A stretch of 64,000 nucleotides of DNA from Bremia lactucae (taxonomy: Eukaryota > Oomycota > Peronosporomycetes > Peronosporales > Peronosporaceae): positions 225,924-289,923 of the forward strand of contig NW_027152021.1 in the NCBI RefSeq assembly GCF_004359215.1. Reading direction: 5' to 3'. Positions 10,861-20,845 of this stretch are shown here, one piece after another. The notes under the pieces were generated by a model. It was not told the origin of the DNA and ran no database searches. It saw nothing but the letters and a program-made list of their open reading frames with translations. Both the position numbers and the translations under genes were made by a program. How positions within the stretch are numbered: the first letter of the stretch is position 1; every line of letters starts with the position of its first letter.

Positions 10861-13220
10861 ATTACATACGCTTGTAAATGGTGTAACCGGTAACATTGAG
10901 GGGGAAGTTAGCCTTGCGGCAATCCCTTCGTAACATGCTCTTTAAGAGCTAGACGAAATGTCTATTGATGAGTGCGGCCGAGCCTTAAAGGCTGGCGACT
11001 TATCTGAGATGGTGGTCATTCGACCAACAATTGAGTTGAACTCATCGTCACTTCTAGACGAAGCTATCCTGGATGACACAAAAGCTCACTTAGTGCGCGA
11101 AATAGGTCATCGATCCTTAAAGATCCTATGGATCCCTTTAATTCCTTAATTAAGGAATTCCAAGATGTGGTATGTAATAATTCACCATCTGTTTTACCTC
11201 CGGATAGAGGTGTTCGTCATGAAATTGACTTGGTTCCGGGAACAAAATACTGTGATACAAGACAATGGCCTTTACCAAGGGAGCAGTGTGACGTCATTGA
11301 CGATTTCTTCCGTGCTAAGCACGAGGCTGGAATGGTACGAGAGAGAAAATCTCTCATTGACATCGACATTTTGTGTCAAAAAGCCAAATGGTAAATGGCG
11401 CATCGTACATGCTTTTATAATAAGCTTAATGATGTCACTATACCAGCACAAACCCCCATTCGAGAAAGGATGTTCTTCAGAATAATATGGTGGGATGTAC
11501 AATGCACAGTGCATTGGACTTCGTCGATGGTTACTACCAACTGCTCATGCGAGCTAGCGATATTCCGCTCACAGCGATTAGCACCCCAAGCGGTATGTTA
11601 TGGGAGTGGCTCGTAATGCCACAAGGGCTTTCCAACTCCCCGGCAACATTTAATTGTCTAGTGACGCAACTGTTTCGCCCTCATCGAGGTTATGCACAGA
11701 CTTAATTTGATAACATTTTTGTCCATAGTCGTGCGGAGCAGGGTCGGTCGGATATGGACAACCATTTAGACCATTTGCGAGCAGTGCTTGAGTGTATGCG
11801 CACAAATAAACTGTATGTTAATGCATCTAAATGTATTTTAGCGCAGACAAATTCCTCTTTTGGGATGTTTCATTGAAAAGCGAGGCCTTAGAGCGGATCC
11901 CGCTAAGGTAAAAGCCATAGTAGATTGTCCGGTTCCTAAATCCAAAAATATTTGCGCAAGTGGTTGGGTCTCGCCAATTATTTACACAAATATAGCGAAA
12001 ATTACGCCGATATAGCTAGGCCACTATCTAGTCTCCTTAAAAAGGATACAGAATGGTGCTGGACTAGCACCGAAAATAATGCTGTTCGAGCAATTAAGGA
12101 TAGTCTTATCCATGCTCCGATTCTGGCAATGCCAAATCCAATTGGCCTTTCAGTGTCTTCTGTGACGCATCATATTTTGCCATTGGCAGTGCTCTGTTAC
12201 AAACAGATGTTGATGGGCATGAACGTGTTATTGCATTCGAGTCTAGACAGCTTTAAGCTGCGGAAAAGAACTACCCAGTTCATGACAAAGAGTTACTTGC
12301 TATGAAGTATGCTCTCGTCAAATTCAGAGTTCACCTGCTCGGCTCTAAGCCGTTTGTGATATATACAGATGACGCGTCATTACGCACGGCGACTAAGTCG
12401 AACTTCGAGGTGAAGTATAAGCCCGGCAAGGAGAATGCTTTGGCCGATGCGTTATCACGCAGCCTGGATTATGAGCTTTCTCATTTAACAACTATCTTGT
12501 CGCCTATTCCTGAATTAATCCGTTCGGCTTACGCCAAGGATGAACAGTGTGTAGCTCTGCTACGAGCTTTAAAGAACTCTGATTCAGGTATTAAATTGCT
12601 GGCACGTTTGCGTGCAAGGTTACATCGATTTTCTATCGGTAACGACCTGTTGCTTTATTGCACAGACATCGCGGACCCTCCGCGTGTCGCTGTTCCTCAT
12701 GATGAGGATTTGAAGTACCGAATCCTCTATGAAGCACACGATACTGTCCTTAATGGTCATCTTGGTAGAGAAAATATCAACGGCTCTATAAGCCAGAGTT
12801 ATTGGTGGCCCAAACTTTATAAATGGGTCAGCACATGTGTTCGCACATGCGAAACTTGCCAACGGGTTAAACCCTCGCCGCATGCTGCGGCGCCACTGGC
12901 GAGCCTTCCCGTCCCAATAGGTTGCTGGGAGTCCATTAGTATGGATTTTGTTTTCGTTCTACCGAAAGATTCAGCCGGTAACTCCGGCATAGTGTCTCTG
13001 TTGACCGATTGAGCAAAATGGCTCACTTAGCGGCCGTGCCGGATTCCATTGATGGAGAAGGTACAGCTAAGCTGTTTATCGATCGCGTGTTTCGACAACA
13101 TGGTTTGCCAGTGGCAATTGTCTCTGATCGGGACCGCCGTTTCCCGGGTAAATTCAAAAACTAATTTTCTGAGTGCTTGGCACCAGATTACATATGTCCA
13201 CTGCGGACCATCCGCAGACC
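10861..13220 (+). repeat. Block apparently 100% identical to 37106-39465
   Basis: From ATTACATACGCTTG to the base before 13221, every line compared and every translated frame on both strands matches 37106-39465 at a constant offset of 26,245. The block covers the end of the linker, RT, RNase H and most of integrase, including shared stops and frameshifts. Immediately outside it, at 10860 and from 13221, the two elements differ by many substitutions. Confidence 0.85.
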
Positions 13221-13910
13221 GATGGTCAAACTGAACGTGTCAATTGCGTCATTAAAAACATTTTACGCAGTGTGTGTGTTCCAACACCAAAGCACTGGAG
13301 CTCAATGCTTCCAGTGGGATAATTTGCGTTAAATAACGCTGTCCATGCCTCTACAGGCTACACTCCGCTCTATGTCAACGGCCTCACCCACCCACGCGTT
13401 CCGTTAACGATACCACTGCGTGGCTTAGGGCTGGTAGGGGAGAATAAGCCGATGAGCTTGCTGATATTAGCCCTATTTACCATTTGGAAACAAGTAAGCG
13501 AGTTTATCGCAATACAATTTAGTGTCTTAAGACATGTACGTGACATGATGGCTGATAGCCAAGACAAACAAAAAGAAAAAGCATATGCCAAAAGCAGAAG
13601 CTGTATTAATGCTTATGTGGTCGGAGATTACCTTTAATTAAAAGCTAAGAATTAACCTATTAACTTGGTTTTCGCGATCTTCAAGACCAAATTGCGCCCG
13701 CGCTTTATTGGACAATTTACGGTCATGGCCAAGAAGACCCTAGCTTACACGCTTAACCTTCCTAGCAAGCTGCGTACACACCCAGTGTTCTACGTCGGCT
13801 TGCTTAAGCCATATCGGGATCCTTCCCACATGGACTTAACGCGGTTGCGCCGAGACAGGCGGTTAAGCCGCAGATTTCTGCATCCTCACCAGGATGTCCA
13901 AATGGCCCTC
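11128..13910 (+). pseudogene. Family-A pol: RT, RNase H and integrase, broken
   Basis: RT motifs appear in order across frames: HEIDLVPGTKY, VKKPNGKWRIVHAF, SALDFVDGYYQLL (motif A Asp), MPQGLSNSPATFNCL, then FDNIFVHS where active enzymes have YxDDI. A TAA precedes this and the second Asp is Asn, so the active site is lost. RNase H follows with VIYTDDASLRT and ENALADALSR. Integrase has an HHCC zinc domain (GHLGRENINGSI..., CVRTCETCQRVKPS), the core with SMDFVFVLPK and SDRDRRF, and near 13670-13800 the GPY/F-like module PRFIGQFTV...PVFYVGLLKPY. At least six frame breaks are visible. Confidence 0.8.
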
Positions 13911-14062
13911 TAAACGAGGTTGCTGATGTTCTAGCATCGAAAGAAGGTTTTGAACCGCCTCAAAAGTGCCCTCACCCGAGCAAGGCTCTCACGAAGAAGT
14001 TGCACTTCGTGCTCTTGAGCATCAAATGCTTCCATCCAGATTTCGGCCCCCTCCCGCGATGC

Positions 14063-14730
14063 TTAATGCGCGAGGGTACCTTCAGTTTCACGTGGAGAAA
14101 CTTTTAAAGCGACGTCGTCGTAAGGGCCAATACCAGTATCTGGTGAAGTGGCAGGGGTACCCCTCTTTTGAAAGCTCTTGGGAGTTTGAGGTACCTCTTC
14201 AGCAAGATTGCCCGTACGCCGTTGACGTTTTCGATCGCCAAGCTCAGAGTCAACTTGCGTCAAAGACGCTTTTCACCACTAGAAGTGGGATTAGGTGGAT
14301 CTATAGCCTCAGTGCGGCTTTATCCATGGTTATACGGTCAATCGAAGCACTGAAATATCGGCTAGGCCTTTCCTCGTTTTGTGGCTTAAATGCCGGACGT
14401 AACAGGCCTTTGGTCTTAAGCTTGGCGTAATCAAAGCGAAGCTTCCGTTCCAAACGATTATCAGCCACGTCCAAGACTCTATTATTCCAAATACTGCGGA
14501 GGCGGCGGGCCTGATGGACGCAGTTCTCAAATGAGACCTCGTTTTCGTTTTGACTTTTAATTCGTTTCGAAACAAACGATCGGAATTTCCCTCATTGAAG
14601 TCACCGAAGCCCCACGGGCCTGATCACGCAAATGCGTTAGATTCTTCGCGTCATTTCCTTTGGCGTAAGGTATTGCTCATGAAGAATATCGCGAGCAGCG
14701 AGCTCCTCCGACGTCCTGGCCGTGTGACCA
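14063..14730 (-). pseudogene. Broken copy of the family-A antisense ORF
   Basis: Two minus-strand frames, 14575-14330 and 14263-14063, align with the antisense ORF of the second element (41384-40395). Shared pieces include RKRQRRTGNLAEEVP and TPKSFQKRG. Frameshifts break this copy. It overlaps the sense chromodomain. Unlike the other copy, it reads on past FQKRG through TPATSPDTGI to KVSPRETEG, joining the antisense piece that in the second element lies in a separate frame. Confidence 0.6.
14085..14245 (+). pseudogene. Chromodomain at the integrase C terminus
   Basis: FHVEKLLKRRRRKGQYQYLV continues into KWQGYPSFESSWEFE. This is a chromodomain with its aromatic cage positions (Tyr, Trp, Trp). 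Such domains target chromoviral Ty3 elements to modified histones. It sits in the 154-codon frame 13966-14430. The same nucleotides are open on the other strand, where the element's antisense ORF runs. Confidence 0.8.
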
Positions 14731-14733
14731 AAA

Positions 14734-16640
14734 ATGCATTTAGATGCATTAGCATACAATTTATCTGTGCGCATACACTCGAGCACTACTCGAAATGGTC
14801 TATATAATTTTTCACATCCTACCGACCCTGCCCCGCACGACTATGGACAAAAAATTCATCAAAATAAGTCTGTGCATAACCTCAATGAGGGCGGAACAGT
14901 TGCGTCACTAGACGATTAAATGTCGCCGGGGCGTTGGAAATCCCTTGTTGCATAACCAACCACTCCCATGGCATACTGCCTGAGTTGCGCTGTAAGCGAA
15001 ATATCGCTAGCTCGCATGAGCAGTTGGTAATAACCATCGACTACGTCAAGTGCACTGTACATTGTACATCCCACCACAATGTTCTGGAGAACATCCTTTC
15101 TAGGAATGGGGGTTTGTGCAGGTATAGTGACAGCATAAGAAAAGCTTATTATAAGCAGTACAATGTGCCATTTGCCATTTGGCTTTCTGACTCAAAATGT
15201 CGGTGTCGAACGGGGAGATTTGCTTTGTCGTACCATTCCAGCCTCGTGCCTAGCTCGGAAAAATTGTCAATGTTGTCACACTGTTTCCTTGGTAAAGGCC
15301 ACTGTCGTGTGACAGAGTATTTGTTTCCAGGGATTAAGTCAATTTCATGACGGACACCTCTATCCGGGGGTAAACAGATGGTATATTTGACAGATCACAT
15401 CTTAAAATTCTTAATCAAGGAATAAAATGGATCTGCGGATCTTTAAGGATTGATGATCCACTCCGCGCACTAAGTGCAGCTTCTGTGTCATCCAGGACAA
15501 CTTCGTCCAGAAGTGACGATGAGTTTAACTTAATCGTTGGTCGACTGACCACCGTCTCAAGAAGCCGCCAGCCTTTAAGGCTCGACCGCACTCATCACTA
15601 GACATTTTGTCTTTCTCCAGAAGAGCATGTTACGAAGGGATTGCCGCAAGGCTCAATTCGCCCTCGATTTTACCGGTTACACCATTTACAAGCATATTCT
15701 ATTCCTTACTCGTATCACTTTGTGAGGGTATAGATACTTTGCATCTCGCCTGCCTTGGAGTAGAGACAATACGCCTCTTAGAGGCCGGCACATTCACGTC
15801 TTCAAATTTTCAGCCTGTATAAGATCTATACCAGAGCTGGTGTCTACTTCGACATCCGACAAGGAGTTAGAAAACTCAGCTTCCTTGTCCACATGTCACT
15901 TCACGTGCATTAGAAGAGTTTGACACGAAATGCCCTAGCGAACCGCCAATAGTGTCACTGCTGACACTCAGTATGGTGCCACCTCGGCCGAACAAACTCG
16001 GTGGACTTAGACTTGCCACTCCACGTTTCTCAGGGATATTACACCCTTGATGACTCGGTCTAAGGCCAACAGCTTTCAGCATTCATTGAGGCGTTTTTAC
16101 AACGAGTGTCACTCGACGGAATACGTGCCGTTCCACTTAATTCTGTTGCGGGCTCAAACTTAATGTTTTCAACATTGGGTTTATTAACTTAGACATTCCA
16201 ATGTCTAACCCACTGACAGATTTAGTCAGTCATTCGCACCAATAGCGTTTCTTGTTGCCTAGCAAAGGTGGGCTCATTACTCTTCGAAACTTTGCTAGGA
16301 ACATTGCGTGTGACGCTTAAGGTTTTAGACCTTCAATCGATCCATGGCTCTTGGCGTTCAAGCCAGGCCATACCAAGGATGAGATCATATCTCGAATCCA
16401 ATCAAGGACGAGACCACGTTGCATACTGTCAAAGCCAAGAAACTTTATGCGTAAGTTCAAAGGAACTCTAGGAAGAGTGACACGAGCCCCAGTCGCTACG
16501 CGAACAGTGATTGAATTACTTTCATGCGCTTTAAGTCCTAAACGTATTGTTGACTTCTTACAATCAAAGACGTCGAGCATAATTGCAAGACGCTCCTGAG
16601 CAAATTAAAACTGACCATGGCTTATCAAAGTCCATTCACA
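14734..16640 (-). pseudogene. Protease, linker and partial RT of the inverted element
   Basis: At about 16620-16580 the minus strand reads WSVLICSGASCNYAR: the catalytic Asp of the DSG triad is replaced by Cys (TGC for GAC). The linker follows to about 15430, then RT from its N-terminal strands through the motif-A region (DYVKCTVH... and degraded equivalents) to the truncation at 14734. The frame is broken throughout. Confidence 0.6.
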
Positions 16641-16879
16641 GTCGCTTGAGCGACTAACAAGCCAGGCTTGTACTCACGTCCCGTGCCATTACGCAAAGAG
16701 CTAATTGGGGTTAGGTCATGTCTACTCTCACCTCCGAGAGTTTTAATAGAGCCTAGGTCTTCCCCGGTTACTGGGTACCGACGTTTTTCGCACCGTACCA
16801 GATTTCTGGTATATGTCGGAATTGGTGCTCGTTCGAGCTTAACGAGTATTTAGTTGGGGACAGGCCAGACGTAAATTTT

Positions 16880-17775
16880 TCTTGCTTCCGCACATAAAAC
16901 ATCTAATGATTTCATGCTGTTCCACAGCTTGAAGTGCCTCTTCTCCTTCCTCAACAAGGCTTAGATCCATGGGTTCCGGTCTATTAGATGGTACCCATGT
17001 GCTCGAAGAGCTTGTTTGGTAAATAGGCGTGCTAACGCGAGCAGACTTAAAGTCGAACTCGGTGCGTAGCGCTATGGCAACTGCCTCTTCATAAGTAGCA
17101 GGATGAGATCGGATTAATTCCGTCCGGGCAACGCGCCTTCATTGAGACCCCCCATAAAGATGGTTCCTACAATTGCTTCTTGCACCGGGTCTTGATGCGT
17201 AGATGCAATGAGAAATCTCAACTCCTGGACAAAGTCTCCTAGGGTTCTTTTACCCTGTCGAGTCGCTAGGAGCCGTGCTCGCATGCGAAAAGCCTGATCA
17301 GGCGGTGCAAACATGCTGGTCATTTGCTGTTTCAGCGAATCCCATGAGGGAAAAGCGTCATTTATGGACGTGCTGCACGATAGTGCCCGCTCTACCTCCA
17401 AGTTTGGAAATAACCATAGCCACCTTTTGCCGTTCTGTTAAGAACAAGGCGGAATCAATGGACATTTCCATCTGCTCAATCCAAAAAGGGAGATTTTCTC
17501 CCTCTTTTCCCTCAAATGTCTTCACATTTACATTTAGAGGGCGAGCCCTCGGCTCTGAGTCAGGTACAGAGATATACCGAGTTGGCATAGAAGCCGCAAA
17601 GTGGTCCTACCTGACCGACCAGGGAGGTTTCGTTCCGCATGAAGGCTTCAAGCCTTGCATTTAGGACCTCTGGTTCCTGGGAAATAATAAATTCCACGCG
17701 TTCAAGCTCGAATAAGGTTTTAGGCTTGTCATAAGCGGCGCGTTGCGCTTCTGACAACTCTGGAACCTCTTCCAT
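16880..17775 (-). pseudogene. Family-A gag of the inverted element, broken
   Basis: Frames 17775-17560, 17588-17358 and 17401-17114 read as gag in order: [37 protein letters not shown], then the capsid core SWDSLKQQMTSMFAPPDQAF. A CCHC knuckle region follows near 16890. This copy keeps more of the capsid frame than the plus-strand sister, but frameshifts separate the pieces. Confidence 0.7.
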
Positions 17776-17835
17776 TTTCGTGATGGATTAGTTTTGTAAA
17801 GACTCAGGCGTAGATTGACTACGAGTGCTACCGAG

Positions 17836-18297
17836 TGTAGCGGAGCTACCTCGTCCCTTAAGTCAGAGAAAGAATTTTAGCCTCAGAGAGCCTCTTCGTT
17901 CAATAGAACTATTGGGTTTAACAACTTAGGAATTCGTACAAGCTATTAGAGCTTAATGAATCCTAGTTCAAGGGTTCAGGGGTTCGTAGAACCAATGTAT
18001 CTCAGAAAGGCTTCTATCTGTCACAGATCAATGCGCAAGCCTTAAAAAGACACTAGACGCTTTAAGAACAAAAGGGGAACTCAACTTTTTTAATTAATTA
18101 AATCTTTAGACCTTACCGTACCTAATTTTAAGATAAATTTTGGTCGCCAGATAAAGATCTGGCGGCGACCACATTTGTTACCCATAATACAATGGGATTT
18201 TGATAATCAACTATTTTAAAGTAAAATAAAGGGTATTTTACCCACATAGTAAATGTACCACAACAACGGCTTTCCAACCAATGTGTGCCTCATTACA
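17836..18297 (-). repeat. Family-A LTR (5' LTR of inverted element)
   Basis: Read on the minus strand it starts TGTAATGAGGCACACATTGG and ends GCTCCGCTACA, 462 bp. The primer site CGGTAGCACTCG follows after 2 bp. The AGATCTGGCGGCGACC hairpin arm is retained. Its start plus the sequence outside it also occurs at 34794-34841, so the two loci share one ancestral insertion. Confidence 0.8.
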
Positions 18298-19600
18298 GAG
18301 GCAGTCAAAAACACGTCCATTTGGGCGAGCGCGCGTAGACAGGCACAACCGCGTCCCTGATTGCGCATGAAATGCAACGTCAACATTTGTTGGTATTCCT
18401 TATGTCTAACATTAACACCATTTTGTTCGGTATTGAGGTTTCGACCTCCAAGCGATACGGAGCCTTACATTCGACCAGCACCATTTGTTGGACACATTGC
18501 TGAGCTCTATATGTAGGCGGGCACGTCGTAATGCGGCCACGCTCTACTTAGACACACACCCTAGCACAGCGAGGAAGCGGTTTAACCAGCTTCTCTTGCG
18601 CGCAGTGAGGTAGTTGTGTGGGCGCGCAAGCGACCTCACCCAACGCACTAAGTACTCCGGTTAACTGTCGTCACGGGAGCGGTAATCCGGCTCCTCGTGC
18701 GCACTTACCAAGCAGGATGTAGTTTTCAGACTGGTTTATATTTTTAATCATATTAAATACAAGTACCTATTTTTACCAATCGAAATGTCATCTCTATAGA
18801 TAACAATATGTATTGCGAGCGTATCTTTCTAGATACCTCGCGTAACGGATGACGCTAGGCGTCATCCCTCGTAATGTGAATGCACCGATGTGCATCACAT
18901 ACACAAGGGTTGGTCACAAATGTGCACCACACCCGAGTGCTGGGTCTAGTTACTATAATTTAGTAATTGACCATCCCCTTAAGTACACCAAGTGTACTTA
19001 ACGGGAACTGTGTTACATTCGGGCAACTTTAGCCCGTTACACTCTAGGCACGTTTTTTAAATTGTTATGACATAGGCGGCCAATATACTAATGGCATAAG
19101 GCCTTTCGGTGCGCGTTCTCTTTTAGCAACGCCAAATAGGCAGCCTCCGCATGTATAATTAGCTGTACTCGAAATAGCGGGACCAAGCCGGGCACATTCT
19201 TAGACTCGGCTTTGATATTGTCGATTACCAGATCAGGAGCAAGCTTGGTATGAGCGAGCGTAAATTTTTATGCATACGCCAACAGCTGACGCTTACCTAA
19301 ATGTAGCGATAGTGTGAACGACTATCAGTAGACAGCGAAGGCCTACATGATACCTGCATCTTCCTACGATGTTCCGCTATAAAAATATGCTGCAGCGAGT
19401 GTATGCTCGAGATTTTGCTCGACCTCTAAAATGAAGATTGCGTGGGCTAAAATTGAAGCTTCATTGTAAGGGTGGTCGATTTGGTCATTTTCGCCTCGCG
19501 AACCAGATGCGAAGATTTTCATTGATCTTCCTATCCGACGAATTTAATTAAACCGATGATAGGATTCAATTCAGGCATCAGTAAATCAGCCTGAGCCGGC
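18298..19600 (-). repeat. Repeat R (minus copy), split by a solo LTR
   Basis: Segments 18298-18511 and 19042-19600 are, reverse complemented, the same sequence as about 34594-34793 and 34031-34594. Clear shared landmarks are the GGTGCTGGTCGAATGTA region, GTTACTCGA...CGCACCGAAAGGCC and GATCTGGTAATCGACAATATCAA. The minus frames are too broken to name a product. The two halves flank the solo LTR 18512-19041, so R existed before that insertion. Confidence 0.65.
18512..19041 (-). repeat. Family-B solo LTR inserted in repeat R
   Basis: A 530-bp LTR, read on the minus strand from TGTAACGGGC (19041) to CCGCCTACA (18512). It is flanked by CTATA (18507-18511) and CTCTA (19042-19046), a 5-bp target duplication with one mismatch. 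The uninterrupted site is preserved in the plus copy of R near 34588-34595. Confidence 0.8.
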
Positions 19601-19790
19601 ACGTTGATCTTAGTGTAGGCTTTAATCAAGAGCATTCTCATCGACATGCCTCTAACTGAGCGCTTTTCACTGGGATGCCCTGCGTAAACATGTGACGGAT
19701 TCGCTCAGGAACAACTTACCATGCATCTTACGCAGTACTCATAATAAGTGTATTTTAATCGGGGGGAATTACCTCAAACGTCGCAAATGA

Positions 19791-20271
19791 ATCTCGCGCT
19801 GGAACGGAGATAGTGTGCAGCACAAGGAACACCTGTTTATTTTACTTAGCTAGCTCTACGTCGTAACTAAGTATACTTACTAAACAATGTAGAGCAATAA
19901 GAAACTGTTTCTTGTCGTCATTATTTTTAATATTGATATCCTTCTATGGCTATTATGGCGGTAGGCTCCGAGCCACGTAGACCTTTATCCAAATGTAAAC
20001 TAGAATCGGTTGCCGCACTCGATCTTTACAGCCTTACCAAATATACATCAGCCAAAGGATCATACTTCCCTAAAATTTTACTTAGTTAAATTGTATACCA
20101 ACTGGCATTCTTTCTTAATTTTAATAACGACCTGGCAATAAAATTCAATTTAAATAACTATATAAAATATTCAAAACATAACTACCCTACGTTCTTCCGA
20201 TCACTTTCTTAAAATGGACCCGCAGCAGTCGACAATGTTTACAACGTTATCGGAATGGCGCCGGGACCTCT
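19791..20271 (+). pseudogene. Duplicated promoter and first codons of the TMEM41-like gene
   Basis: This stretch aligns along its whole length with 26159-26627, upstream of and into the TMEM41-like gene. Both begin ATCTCGCGCTGG, both contain the AGCCTTACCAAATATACATCAGCC block, and both reach the codons for SEWRRDL (here) and SDWRRDL (gene). It starts at the base equivalent to the first base outside the right LTR and ends directly at the left LTR of the family-D element. In this copy an ATG at 20213 opens MDPQQSTMFTTLSEWRRDL and then runs into the LTR. It is a promoter plus about 20 codons without a gene body. Confidence 0.85.
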
Positions 20272-20518
20272 TGTGTGGAATGGGGGTAAATTACGACTGA
20301 ATTAATTTAGTTTTACTAACCGATACTTTTGGTTCACTCCTTAAGGTATCGCCTATCCTAAATCTAATTCTTACGAAGTATCATATCTCCTAATTGCGCA
20401 AACCTTATACTTGTTTTAATTATGGCGCATATGTAAATTTGAATTAAAGAAAATGAATGGTTCAATAGATGAATCGAAATGAGTGGCCAAGGGCTTAGCG
20501 AGTTAACTGGTCCTGACA
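20272..20518 (-). repeat. Family-D LTR (3' LTR)
   Basis: 247 bp with TG...CA ends on the plus strand (TGTGTGGAATGG ... GGTCCTGACA). It matches 25909-26158 through TAAATTACGACTGAATTA, CGCCTATCCTAAATCTAATT and ATTATGGCGCATATGTAA. Confidence 0.85.
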
Positions 20519-20534
20519 TCCTCCCCGATTTGAT

Positions 20535-20690
20535 CTCTCGTTGACGCTGATTGAAGTCGGCGACGAGGTCCTTCCAGTGGGAGACATGGCGAATATTTTT
20601 CTCTTTTTCTTAGCTTGCTTCTTCCTTAGTTTCGCCATGCCATTGTACGAGCCAGTATGGTTAGCGATTGAGTTGGCTTTCTTCAACAGA
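20535..20690 (-). pseudogene. Family-D chromodomain remnant
   Basis: In one minus frame the sequence reads PYWLVQWHGETKEEAS, stop, then NIRHVSHWKDLVADFNQR. Trp and Tyr positions and the final helix fit a chromodomain. The frame before it (VIERLLKKANSIANH) is shifted. It follows the integrase C terminus, as in chromoviruses. Confidence 0.6.
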
Positions 20691-20845
20691 CGTTCAATAA
20701 CTTGAAAATGATCCGCTGTGCCATTATCCACGAATTGTGATGCTTTCGGTATCGGGCGACTTCGAAACCTTTCCGGTGTCGGTTCATACTTGATAGAACA
20801 TCAACATTAAAGGTTGGAATAATCCTATTCATAGTTTGTGGTAAC

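Larger units (their letters stand above)
14734..18297 (-). mobile_element. Family-A Ty3 element, inverted, truncated inside RT
   Basis: On the minus strand: LTR 18297-17836, primer site, gag, protease, linker and the first part of RT, stopping at 14734, where the sequence meets the plus-strand element tail to tail. The junction falls just after the motif equivalent to NKLYVNASKC in RT. RNase H, integrase and the 3' LTR are absent. Confidence 0.8.
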
